Positions 6,031 through 12,556 of a stretch of 18,237 nucleotides of DNA are shown in pieces. Source of the stretch: a candidate division WWE3 bacterium RIFCSPLOWO2_12_FULL_36_10 (GTDB lineage: Bacteria; Patescibacteriota; WWE3; UBA101185; UBA10185); contig MEVN01000008.1 of assembly GCA_001772985.1 (NCBI GenBank), positions 1-18,237 on the forward strand, in the 5' to 3' direction. The first letter of the stretch is position 1. The number at the start of each line of letters is the position of its first letter. The notes beneath the pieces were generated by a model. The model did not search any database. It worked only from the letters and a program-made list of their open reading frames with translations, and was not told the origin of the DNA. The position numbers were made by a program, and so were the translations under genes.

Positions 6031-7242
6031 TTAAATTACACTATTTTGGGCAGAAGTACCAACGTTTGAAGCTTGATCCACGGTAGTTTTTACGTTTTGT
6101 GGCATTTGAATTGGGATAGTAAACCAAAAAGTACTTCCTTTGCCTGTTCCTTCCGATTCTGCGCCAACCTTTCCTCCAATTGACTCAACAAGCTGTTTTA
6201 CTATATAAAGTCCAAGTCCGGTTCCGCCCGATTCGGCAACAGTTTGATATGAGTTATCTAGTCGGCCAAATTTTCTAAACAATTTATCCATTTCGTTTTT
6301 TTCAATTCCTCTTCCGCTATCAGTTACAGAAATTTTGACAAAGTTATCATTTAGTTTTTCTACAAGAACTGTAATTCTGCCGGTATCCGTAAACTTTAAG
6401 GAATTTCCAACCAAGTTAGTTAATACTTCTCTTAATTTCACTTGATCGGCATATGCTTCGTTTACATCGTCTTTAACAATGACATCAAAATTAAGATTCT
6501 TCTCTTTTGTTTTTATATTAAAGTCCGATAACGATTCTCCAACAAATTCTCTCACATTTATTTTTTCTATTTTCATTTCCATTTTTCCATGCTCAAGCTT
6601 TGAAATGTTTAACATGTCGTTAATTAAATTCAACATTCGTTCGGTTCCGTTTGCCGCTTTTTTTATGTAGTCTTTTTGCTTGTCATTTATTGAACCGCCT
6701 TTTTCTGATGCTAGCATCCAAAGGTAACTTTTTATAATTGTCATTGGGGTTCTTAGTTCGTGTGAAGTTATCGAAATAAAGTCATCTTTTGTTTTTTCAA
6801 GCTCTTTTTCTTTTGTAATATCAATCATTGTAACCAAGCACTCTTCGTCGCCTTTGCCGGCAATAAGAGAAGTTTTTATATTTACATAATAATTTTTATC
6901 TTGGCCTTTAAGAACTACAGCTTCTAGATTTGATTTTTCAGTGTCTTTTGAAAAGCAAAAGTCCTCCGCTTTTATTAATTCGTTTTTTTCGGTTGTGAAT
7001 TTAAGAATCTCATTGGCGGGTTTCCCAAGTACATCCTCTGCAGAAATTCCAAGCATTCGTTCGCATGAATGATTAAAAAGTGTGATATTTAGGGTTTTAT
7101 CAACAGCAAAAACGGCTTCTGAAATGCCGTATAAAAGCTGTTCAGCACGCCTTCTTTGCTCAAGAAGCTCTAGGTTCTTTTTATAAATTTCTTCAGTAAC
7201 GGATTGAAGAGGTTTTATGTTTAGATCATCTGGCTGTGGCAT
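6031..7242 (-). CDS. Soluble PAS-domain sensor histidine kinase
   Basis: 403 residues with no membrane segment. A short helical start (15-38) leads into a PAS domain (about 36-145; SEAVFAVDKTLNITLFNH, then MLGISAEDVLGKPANEIL). The dimerisation/phosphotransfer helix has the H-box FISITSHELRTPM with phospho-acceptor His161. The ATPase domain has the N-box LREVLTNLVGNSLKF (270-284), G1 box VTDSGRGI (Asp308), F-box LFRKFGRLD and G2 box GGTGLGLYIVKQL (339-351). Every catalytic box is intact. The last 25 residues are a polar tail. It overlaps the preceding 104-residue gene by 17 bases and is the third gene of an operon headed by an 8-TM protein, which could supply the membrane sensing it lacks. No response regulator lies in the window, so its partner is elsewhere. 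Confidence 0.93.
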   Translation of the reverse strand: MPQPDDLNIKPLQSVTEEIYKKNLELLEQRRRAEQLLYGISEAVFAVDKTLNITLFNHSCERMLGISAEDVLGKPANEILKFTTEKNELIKAEDFCFSKDTEKSNLEAVVLKGQDKNYYVNIKTSLIAGKGDEECLVTMIDITKEKELEKTKDDFISITSHELRTPMTIIKSYLWMLASEKGGSINDKQKDYIKKAANGTERMLNLINDMLNISKLEHGKMEMKIEKINVREFVGESLSDFNIKTKEKNLNFDVIVKDDVNEAYADQVKLREVLTNLVGNSLKFTDTGRITVLVEKLNDNFVKISVTDSGRGIEKNEMDKLFRKFGRLDNSYQTVAESGGTGLGLYIVKQLVESIGGKVGAESEGTGKGSTFWFTIPIQMPQNVKTTVDQASNVGTSAQNSVI

Positions 7243-7540
7243 TTGGATGTACCTGACTTATAATGTTTTCAGGAAGATACTGCATCACCTCGCTGTAGGG
7301 CAGTGATTTAATAACATCTATGCAAACATCAACAGATGATTGGCCAAATACCTCCGCATATGAGTTTATTAGCTTGCTAAGGGTAGTTTTTGGCTCGTTT
7401 GTTATTTCAACATCGTCTGACGTTTGAGATTTAAATTGTAGCCCGCCAACATAATCAGCCCTTGAGTGGGCAAGAGATCTGCCTATGATCTGACCCTGCT
7501 CTTGTATTATTTTTTTAAATAGTTCGTTAGGATATGGCAT
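7226..7540 (-). CDS. Uncharacterised 104-residue protein between membrane sensor and kinase
   Basis: I do not recognise this family. It is soluble, with an N-terminal amphipathic helix (NELFKKIIQEQGQIIGRSLAHSRADYVGGL, about 5-34), a polar linker (35-50) and a helical C-terminal half (LSKLINSYAEVFGQSSVDVCIDVIKSLPYSEVMQYLP, 54-90). It overlaps the upstream membrane gene by 14 bases and the downstream kinase by 17, so all three are translationally coupled and should be made in fixed proportion. By position it may link the membrane protein to the kinase or sense something itself; that is inference. Length and composition are consistent with a real gene, and the overlaps on both sides support it. 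Confidence 0.7.
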   Translation of the reverse strand: MPYPNELFKKIIQEQGQIIGRSLAHSRADYVGGLQFKSQTSDDVEITNEPKTTLSKLINSYAEVFGQSSVDVCIDVIKSLPYSEVMQYLPENIISQVHPNATAR

Positions 7541-8369
7541 TTGTTTGTTCCTTGAAATTGTTTAATGGTTTTGTGTCAAATTTTGTAAGCCCGATGGCGA
7601 TAAGTCCGATTGAGATTAAAAACAATAAATCCGGCAAGGTCCCATTACTAGTGTTGTTATTAGTTATAGAAAGGATATTGGATGAATTGGCCTCAAAGAA
7701 AGAATACGCGATGTCACCTATGTATTGGAATATAATTCCGACAAAGAGATAATAAAGCGCCATTTTCATTTTACCCCCAAGTTTGTTAATACTTAATATT
7801 ATAGTAAGAATTACAAAAGACATTACAATTATGCTACCAAAAGTATATATCAGATCGAAGGTTACTGAAGCATCAATATTCTTAAAGAACTCTATATCCG
7901 AAAAAAAGATTTTATAATTTAGATAGATTGAAAGAAGTGGAATGATCAGTAAAGCTAAATGCGCCCAAGACCTTTTCATGTTTGATATAGCGCCAGAGTA
8001 TTTTAAGATCCAAAACAATGCTATCGCATAAAAAGGATCAATAAAAATAAAAAAGTAATCCGGCAAACCGGGGAAAGGAACCTCGCCAGTTTTTAAAGAG
8101 TAAAACAAATATAAAGATTGTCCAATAAACCACATCAAAAGACTTAGTGAAACAAAAATCAAACTCCTTCCTACTTTACTTTTTAATCCTTCCCATTGTT
8201 TACTAATAGTCAAACCAACGGCAAATCCGACTAAAGGCAAAGCCATCAAAAGAAATCCGAACACATTATAATATATATCGTTGACGGGGTTGGTAAACAA
8301 TAAAAACAGCCAATACACTACGGACAAAGCCAAAGAAACCTTCAATATTTTAGACATCAAATTATCCAT
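7527..8369 (-). CDS. 8-TM membrane protein, probable sensory module of a split kinase
   Basis: 280 residues with about eight hydrophobic segments, near 9-25, 34-53, 69-90, 104-123, 134-152, 168-192, 201-222 and 245-262. The stretch WFIGQSLYLFYSLKTGEVPF with PGLPDYFFIFIDPFY after segment 3 resembles the membrane sensor region found at the N-terminus of some GGDEF, EAL and histidine kinase proteins (pattern W-x-x-G ... G-x-x-P-x-P ... D-x-x-F/Y). Here that region stands alone, and the kinase is encoded two genes downstream with overlapping frames. First gene of the operon; a GATAAT box ends 6 bases before the ATG with no Shine-Dalgarno. The ligand is unknown. Confident as a membrane protein, moderate for the sensor role. 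Confidence 0.75.
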   Translation of the reverse strand: MDNLMSKILKVSLALSVVYWLFLLFTNPVNDIYYNVFGFLLMALPLVGFAVGLTISKQWEGLKSKVGRSLIFVSLSLLMWFIGQSLYLFYSLKTGEVPFPGLPDYFFIFIDPFYAIALFWILKYSGAISNMKRSWAHLALLIIPLLSIYLNYKIFFSDIEFFKNIDASVTFDLIYTFGSIIVMSFVILTIILSINKLGGKMKMALYYLFVGIIFQYIGDIAYSFFEANSSNILSITNNNTSNGTLPDLLFLISIGLIAIGLTKFDTKPLNNFKEQTNAIS

Positions 8370-8375
8370 GTTATT

Positions 8376-8381
8376 ATTATC
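8376..8381 (-). promoter_or_regulatory. -10 box of the split-kinase operon, leaderless arrangement
   Basis: Minus strand GATAAT ends 6 bases before the ATG at 8369, so transcription would begin at or next to the start codon. It is divergent from the 8445 box; both start regions fit in under 90 bases. Confidence 0.5.
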
Positions 8382-8444
8382 TTAACTTGTTCAATTACAC
8401 ACTTTATTTAAGAATTAGTCAAGCCCTTCATATATCTTATAGTG

Positions 8445-8450
8445 TATAAT
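8445..8450 (+). promoter_or_regulatory. Consensus -10 box of the agmatinase-family gene, leaderless arrangement
   Basis: A perfect TATAAT ends 6 bases before the ATG at 8457. The predicted start of transcription falls on the A of ATG. This box overlaps codons of the longer in-frame reading from GTG at 8442, which argues against that earlier start. Confidence 0.65.
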
Positions 8451-8456
8451 GAATGT

Positions 8457-9329
8457 ATGGAATTTTTAAGTCTTGGTAGAAAATTTACAAATCAGGAAAA
8501 ATCAAAAGTAGCGATACTCTCTGTTCCCTATGAAGCCACAACTAGCTTTATAAGAGGTTGTAGCAAGGGCCCTGAATCTATTATAGAAACCTCATCTCAT
8601 GTTGAACTTTTTGATGAAGAGTTAAAAATCAAACCCCATGTTGTAGGAATTTCTTCGCATATAGTTGAAGAGTTAGATAATAATCATGAATTAAATTTAA
8701 AAAAGATTGGAAACAAGTTTTTAGATTTGTATAAAAAGGGAAAATTTGTTTTATCCTTAGGAGGAGAACATTCGATAAGCATTGGAATAGTTAATGCCTT
8801 GAGTACTGTCGAAAAAAGCATATCAGTAATTCAATTTGATGCTCACGCTGATTTTAGAAATTATTATCAAAAAAGTAACTTTAGTCATGCTTGTACAATG
8901 AGAAGAATATATGAAAAAATTTCTTCTATTTCGCAAGTAGGAATTAGAAGTTTGAGTAATCCGGAATTTAATTTTATGAAAATGAAAAGAATTGAGCCTA
9001 TTTATGCATGGGAAATGGAAACTATGGATGCGGAATCGATAATTGAAAGAGTTAGGCGTAGTACAGGGGATAATGTTTATATAACTTTCGATGTTGACTA
9101 CTTTTCAACAGAAGTTATACAAGATACAGGAACTCCGGAACCAGGAGGACCTGGTTGGTATAAAACATTAAAGATATTGAAAGGAATTTTTGAATGCAAA
9201 AATGTTGTTAGTATGGATATTGTTGAACTAATAGGAAGCGACGAACCATCTTATTCTTCTTTTTCTACCGCATTACTAGCAAGAAAGTGTATAGGGTACA
9301 AGTTTTTTTGTAATAAGAAATTAAATTAA
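8457..9329 (+). CDS. speB: Agmatinase/arginase-family ureohydrolase
   Basis: 290-residue binuclear-manganese ureohydrolase; probable reaction agmatine to putrescine plus urea. With ATG 8457 as residue 1, all metal ligands are present: GGEHS (His105), FDAHADFR (Asp128, His130, Asp132) and FDVDYFS (Asp212, Asp214); SHAC with His144 matches the substrate-site histidine region. Length is normal for the family. The gene overlaps the AdoMet decarboxylase gene tail to tail by 9 bases; that neighbour, which supplies the aminopropyl donor for spermidine, favours agmatinase over arginase, but substrate cannot be settled from motifs. I chose ATG 8457 over GTG 8442 because TATAAT occupies 8445-8450. Cytosolic. 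Confidence 0.88.
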   Translation: MEFLSLGRKFTNQEKSKVAILSVPYEATTSFIRGCSKGPESIIETSSHVELFDEELKIKPHVVGISSHIVEELDNNHELNLKKIGNKFLDLYKKGKFVLSLGGEHSISIGIVNALSTVEKSISVIQFDAHADFRNYYQKSNFSHACTMRRIYEKISSISQVGIRSLSNPEFNFMKMKRIEPIYAWEMETMDAESIIERVRRSTGDNVYITFDVDYFSTEVIQDTGTPEPGGPGWYKTLKILKGIFECKNVVSMDIVELIGSDEPSYSSFSTALLARKCIGYKFFCNKKLN

Positions 9330-9758
9330 GTTTTTAGCAGGATATTTTAATCCACGATCTATTTTTAATATGTCAGAGTCTTTTACTTTAAACGCATCAA
9401 TTAAATAATCGATAACAGGTTGAGCTTCGAATTCTTTACACGTGTATACATCCACCGTTAAAAATTTTCTTCGCGTAAATGTGTGAATACTTATGTGCGA
9501 TTCTTGAATCATAACAAAAGCGCTGAAGCCTCCAGGATCTTTTCCACCTAAAGCTTCGTTTCCGTCGGCTTTGATTATAACAGGCTCGCTGATTTTTTTC
9601 ATCTTCGCTATTTTTACAAGGTCATTTAGTACCTTAATAATATGCTTTTCGTTGTCAAGTCTTCTGTGATCACAGTTGTACCCGTCAAAAATTAGATGGT
9701 TGCCGAATTTTATAGTGCCCACTTTTGCCCGTTTTCTTAAGGTTTTCGTATTTTTCAT
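9321..9758 (-). CDS. speD: S-adenosylmethionine decarboxylase proenzyme, prokaryotic short form
   Basis: 145-residue proenzyme that cuts itself to form a pyruvoyl group and then decarboxylates AdoMet for spermidine synthesis. The block ESHISIHTF (86-94) holds the Glu86-Ser87 cleavage site, and VDVYTC ends in Cys107. Ser87, His92 and Cys107 have the same spacing as Ser63, His68 and Cys83 of the Thermotoga enzyme, so processing and catalysis should be intact. The N-terminus is about 20 residues longer than that enzyme and rich in lysine and arginine. It is transcribed from a -35/-10 promoter whose -10 ends 6 bases before the ATG. It overlaps the ureohydrolase gene at the 3' ends; no spermidine synthase is in the window. 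Confidence 0.93.
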   Translation of the reverse strand: MKNTKTLRKRAKVGTIKFGNHLIFDGYNCDHRRLDNEKHIIKVLNDLVKIAKMKKISEPVIIKADGNEALGGKDPGGFSAFVMIQESHISIHTFTRRKFLTVDVYTCKEFEAQPVIDYLIDAFKVKDSDILKIDRGLKYPAKNLI

Positions 9759-9764
9759 GATTCA

Positions 9765-9793
9765 ATTCTACCACATGCTATGTATTTTAGCAA
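9765..9793 (-). promoter_or_regulatory. Promoter of the AdoMet decarboxylase gene, leaderless arrangement
   Basis: Minus strand TTGCTA (9788-9793), 17-base spacer, TAGAAT (9765-9770), then 6 bases to the ATG at 9758. Good spacing for sigma-70, with the start of transcription predicted at the start codon. Confidence 0.6.
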
Positions 9794-9800
9794 CCCATAG

Positions 9801-9829
9801 TTGCATATATTGTTAGTCTCTGATAAAAT
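9801..9829 (+). promoter_or_regulatory. Promoter of the 119-residue membrane protein gene
   Basis: TTGCAT (9801-9806), 17-base spacer, TAAAAT (9824-9829). It is divergent from the decarboxylase promoter, and the two -35 regions share the inverted repeat GCAAC (9790-9794) and GTTGC (9800-9804), a possible common operator. The leader would be about 22 bases and includes a Shine-Dalgarno. Confidence 0.55.
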
Positions 9830-9857
9830 GCTATCATACCTTGCAAAGGAGAGTGAG

Positions 9858-10217
9858 ATGGGAAACGTTAGTCCTGTACGTGTAGCGATCGGTCTGGTTT
9901 TGATTTTTATTTCAGCAATTCCGTGGGGTATTGGAGAAGGGAGGATTTTACAAGGTCGTGGAGTTGCACTTTCTGGATTTGTTGTAATTGGTTCTGCTGC
10001 AATTTACATTTTAGGATTTATCATCGCACCAATTAATCTGGGTCTCGTATTTGTTATATGGGAGTTTGGTGCAATTGTGTTCGCAATTTTAACAGCAGCT
10101 CCGAAGTTGTTAGTTTGGAATGAAGATATTGCATTTGGGTACGCTTTATTCGCTGCGTCTGTAATTGTGGCCTACTCAGGTGTGCAGTTTTTGGAAAGGG
10201 GTTACAAAATCAGGTAG
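9858..10217 (+). CDS. Small 4-TM membrane protein, unknown family
   Basis: 119 residues, almost all hydrophobic, with about four membrane segments near 6-24 (VRVAIGLVLIFISAIPWGI), 35-55, 57-80 and 88-110. A Gly/Arg-rich loop (GEGRILQGRG, 25-34) follows the first segment, and the chain ends in a short basic tail. I do not recognise the family. ATG 9858 is preceded by AAAGGAGAG, so I prefer it to the upstream in-frame ATG at 9801, which lies inside the promoter. The unit is complete in itself: promoter 9801-9829, ribosome site, gene, terminator 10221-10260. GC content looks higher than in its neighbours. A role as transporter accessory or immunity protein is possible but nothing in the sequence shows it. 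Confidence 0.75.
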   Translation: MGNVSPVRVAIGLVLIFISAIPWGIGEGRILQGRGVALSGFVVIGSAAIYILGFIIAPINLGLVFVIWEFGAIVFAILTAAPKLLVWNEDIAFGYALFAASVIVAYSGVQFLERGYKIR

Positions 10218-10220
10218 TTT

Positions 10221-10264
10221 AGGACCGCTAGATGTGAAATTTATATCTGGCGGTCCTTTTTGTT
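10221..10264 (+). terminator. Strong intrinsic terminator after the 9858 gene
   Basis: AGGACCGCTAGAT (10221-10233) pairs with ATCTGGCGGTCCT (10245-10257): 13 bp with one G-U pair and an 11-base loop, followed by TTTTTGTTT. Confidence 0.92.
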
Positions 10265-10286
10265 TACTAATCTGCAATTCTTTTAG

Positions 10287-10295
10287 TGTTATAAT
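10287..10295 (+). promoter_or_regulatory. Extended -10 promoter of the CAP-domain gene, leaderless arrangement
   Basis: TGTTATAAT: TG, one base, then a perfect TATAAT (10290-10295), ending 7 bases before the ATG at 10303. No Shine-Dalgarno. This supports 10303 as the true start rather than an in-frame ATG at 10165 inside the previous gene. Confidence 0.65.
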
Positions 10296-10302
10296 TCCCT
10301 CA

Positions 10303-11208
10303 ATGCCGTCGAAAATAACCCACCCAAAAACACACAAGAAATACCAATTCCTTTACCATTTTCTACCCCATCAACAAAATAAAACTAGGGCAAGGTTGCT
10401 ATCTCACGGCGCACTTTTAACATATTTGGCTATGGTGGCAATTATGCTTGGATTTTTTCTTCTTGTTCCAAAACTTTTCCCGGGGGTTCTTGGCTATGCT
10501 TCAAGTATTAACATAAAAGATTTATTTAACGGTACAAATAAAATTAGAGTCCAAAATAATCTAAGCGAACTTCGTCTAAATTCTGAGCTTTCAAAAGCCG
10601 CACAGGAAAAAGCCAAAGACATGTTTAAGTATAATTATTGGGCGCACGTTTCTCCGACAGGCACAGAACCTTGGGACTTTATTCTCGCGCAAAATTACGA
10701 CTATATGTACGCGGGTGAAAACTTAGCGAAAAACTTTAACGATTCAAAAGGAGTGGTTGACGCTTGGTATAGGTCTCCGTCTCATAGAGAAAATCTTTTG
10801 AGTCCAAATTATGACGAGGTTGGATACGCTGCAGTAAACGGCGTTCTTGATGGTTACGAAACAACTTTGGTGGTTCAGCTTTTTGGAAGGCCAAGAAATC
10901 TTGCTCAAATAGCTACAGTTCAAGAGCAGGATAATCTATTAAATAATTCTCAAATTTCAAGGTCGGCTTTGGCTCGGAACCCCGCCACTGTTCCTGCAGT
11001 TCTTCCGGCTCTTGATGTTTCTTTAGCAACTAACACTTTGAGTTTTGCAATTGGAGGCTTTTTAATATTTCTTTTGATTCTTGACATTTGGTATTCGCGA
11101 AAAAAAGGTATTTTAAAATTTACCGGACACACTTTTGCTCACATCACGTTTTTAGTTCTTGTGCTTTTAGGCTTGTGGATTACACTTTCTCCGGGGAGGT
11201 TGATTTAA
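10303..11208 (+). CDS. Membrane-anchored CAP-domain (SCP/PR-1, YkwD-like) protein
   Basis: 301 residues. A basic start (1-35, many His and Lys) leads to a membrane segment (about 38-58, LLTYLAMVAIMLGFFLLV). The CAP domain follows (74-197): LFNGTNKIRVQNNL, the histidine motif YWAHVSP (His115), the glutamate motif AGENL (Glu139), WYRSPSHRENLL (154-166; His161) and the final strand VVQLFGRP. A polar linker (200-240) and two more membrane segments (about 246-264 and 278-296) end the protein. Bacterial CAP proteins are extracellular and of mostly unknown function; the His/Glu pocket is kept. The basic N-terminus favours cytoplasm, with CAP outside. A CAP domain between membrane helices is unusual against the common secreted YkwD form. 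The next gene starts 3 bases downstream, so they form an operon. Confidence 0.88.
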   Translation: MPSKITHPKTHKKYQFLYHFLPHQQNKTRARLLSHGALLTYLAMVAIMLGFFLLVPKLFPGVLGYASSINIKDLFNGTNKIRVQNNLSELRLNSELSKAAQEKAKDMFKYNYWAHVSPTGTEPWDFILAQNYDYMYAGENLAKNFNDSKGVVDAWYRSPSHRENLLSPNYDEVGYAAVNGVLDGYETTLVVQLFGRPRNLAQIATVQEQDNLLNNSQISRSALARNPATVPAVLPALDVSLATNTLSFAIGGFLIFLLILDIWYSRKKGILKFTGHTFAHITFLVLVLLGLWITLSPGRLI

Positions 11209-11211
11209 ATT

Positions 11212-11463
11212 ATGTCAGATAAACACGCTCTTCATTATTTATTGTTGCTTTTAGGCCTTTCAATTTTTGGATTCTTTTTTGTGTATTTTAGATATGATCA
11301 AATGATACAAATAATGATATCAGCACTAGCCAGTATTTTTTATGTTGGTTGGGGAATTACTCATCATGCACTTGAAGGAAGATTGACCAAGCTTATTGCA
11401 TTTGAGTACATTTTATTTGGGAGCTTAACTTTTCTTCTCGTTTTCACAGTTTTATACTTGTAG
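11212..11463 (+). CDS. Small 3-TM membrane protein, unknown
   Basis: 83 residues with three hydrophobic segments, near 8-26 (HYLLLLLGLSIFGFFFVYF), 30-50 (MIQIMISALASIFYVGWGI) and 60-82 (LIAFEYILFGSLTFLLVFTVL). I do not recognise the family. A short loop with ITHHALEGRLTK lies between segments 2 and 3; its adjacent histidines could bind metal. Only 3 bases separate it from the CAP-domain gene, so it is very probably co-transcribed and may act with that protein in the membrane. No separate ribosome site is obvious; GGGGAGG lies 13-19 bases before the ATG. Confidence 0.68.
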   Translation: MSDKHALHYLLLLLGLSIFGFFFVYFRYDQMIQIMISALASIFYVGWGITHHALEGRLTKLIAFEYILFGSLTFLLVFTVLYL

Positions 11464-11475
11464 CAGCGAGTAAGA

Positions 11476-11481
11476 TATAAT
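11476..11481 (+). promoter_or_regulatory. Consensus -10 box before the HExxH protein gene
   Basis: Perfect TATAAT ending 9 bases before the ATG at 11491, with no Shine-Dalgarno between. The predicted leader is 2-3 bases at most. Confidence 0.55.
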
Positions 11482-11490
11482 GTTCGTGTT

Positions 11491-12108
11491 ATGAGTAACA
11501 TATTTAGTATATCTACACTTAAAAATAAGGGGTTAGAAAGTACATATAACAAGAATATGGAAGAACTTAATCAGTTTTTTCAGATGAATTGGGTAGTTAG
11601 CGTTCCTAAGATCTACGTTATAGATAATAGGGAAACGATAAATTTTCTAAAAGATTATGAGACACCGAAATGGCTTGTTGGTTGGAGTATGGACAGAAAT
11701 GTGTATATTTTGGATAAAGATGCTTTTGCGACGGACAGTGATCATAACTATTCTGAAAGTGACTATAATATGCTTATAAAACACGAATTGGCTCACGCTT
11801 TTTTTAAAGTCATCACCGGAGGTAAATCTCAACCAAATTGGCTTTGGGAAGGAGTATCTATATTAGCAGCAGGTCAAGCTAATATATGGAAAAAGCCCGT
11901 GGTATTTAAAAGTTTTCTCGATAATAAAGATATTTATGCTGAGGCCGGATATGCCCTGTTGTTAATAGTAAACAAATTTGGAAGAGAGATCCTCATTAAA
12001 CTTTTAAAGAGTTACAAAACTTATTCAGGTGAGTTTTCTGATCTATTTAAGGAAATTTACAAACTTGAGTTAAGTTATGAGACTTTTAACAACTTGATTG
12101 AGAACTAG
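11491..12108 (+). CDS. Putative zinc metallopeptidase-like protein (HELAH, gluzincin-like)
   Basis: 205 residues. The zinc motif HELAHAFF (98-105: His98, Glu99, His102) is followed 18 residues later by NWLWEGVS (116-123), giving Glu120 as the likely third ligand, as in peptidase-MA-type gluzincins (HExxH ... W-L-x-E-G). Upstream strands (VPKIYVIDNRETI, 39-51; NVYILDKDAFA, 70-80) fit the edge strands of such a domain. There is no signal peptide or membrane segment, so the protein appears cytosolic, unusual for this group, which is often exported. Substrate unknown. A TATAAT box close to the ATG gives it its own transcript. The motif could be structural rather than catalytic, but the ligand set looks complete. 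Confidence 0.72.
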   Translation: MSNIFSISTLKNKGLESTYNKNMEELNQFFQMNWVVSVPKIYVIDNRETINFLKDYETPKWLVGWSMDRNVYILDKDAFATDSDHNYSESDYNMLIKHELAHAFFKVITGGKSQPNWLWEGVSILAAGQANIWKKPVVFKSFLDNKDIYAEAGYALLLIVNKFGREILIKLLKSYKTYSGEFSDLFKEIYKLELSYETFNNLIEN

Positions 12109-12141
12109 TTTATATTCACCGTATCCCACATCTTTTTTGCA

Positions 12142-12147
12142 TATACT
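12142..12147 (+). promoter_or_regulatory. Candidate -10 box for the RRE-like gene
   Basis: TATACT ends 59 bases before the ATG at 12207 and 8 bases before an in-frame ATG at 12156. It would give either a leader of about 50 bases to the ribosome site at 12207 or a leaderless start at 12156. Confidence 0.35.
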
Positions 12148-12206
12148 AGATTTCTATGTTACAACTGTATCAACAATCCAAAATACTATTGAAAGGAGAA
12201 TTCGTC

Positions 12207-12476
12207 ATGACAGATCTGGTGACATATCAGGGGTTGTTGTTGGATGGATCGGGTCACATAAAACTGAATTTGCAAGATGAAGAAGTCGTGATTTATAGTC
12301 CTCATGGTTCTTGCAAGGCTATTGTGCTTTCTGGTACGGCTTTGGAAGCATATAGGCTTCTTGAAAGCGGGTTGACCTTTGAAGATGTGCTACGCTCGAA
12401 CTCGATTGTAGATTGGGAAGAATCAACCCACAAAATAATCCAGTTTTTTCTGGACGAGGGTTCATTAAGTCTATAA
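12207..12476 (+). CDS. Stand-alone PqqD/RRE-like small protein
   Basis: 89 residues. Two or three N-terminal strands (LVTYQGLLLDGSGHIKLNL, then EEVVIYSPHGSCKAIVL) are followed by helices (SGTALEAYRLLESGLTFEDVLRS; ESTHKIIQFFLDEGSL). This follows the PqqD pattern of strands, L-x-x-T-A, L-x-x-G-x-(T/S)-x-x-x-(I/V), then a helix ending x-F-L-x-x-G-x-L. PqqD-like domains (RRE) hold the leader of RiPP precursors for a radical SAM or other enzyme, and the length is right for a free-standing one. I recognise this by pattern only. AAAGGAG lies 8 bases before ATG 12207, so I choose it; an in-frame ATG at 12156 would add 17 residues. No maturase or precursor is adjacent; the radical SAM/peptide pair at 1277-2707 is about 9.5 kb away. 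Confidence 0.55.
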   Translation: MTDLVTYQGLLLDGSGHIKLNLQDEEVVIYSPHGSCKAIVLSGTALEAYRLLESGLTFEDVLRSNSIVDWEESTHKIIQFFLDEGSLSL

Positions 12477-12556
12477 TTCTCATGATATGACCAATATACT
12501 CAATACAATCAGATCTAGTAGTTTGGAGTTTTGAAATGGGGTTTATTGCTTATTCT

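Noticed and set aside
10165..10302. A 46-residue N-terminal extension of the CAP-domain protein
   Set aside because: It would overlap the end of the 9858 gene and run through its terminator; an extended -10 box lies just before ATG 10303.
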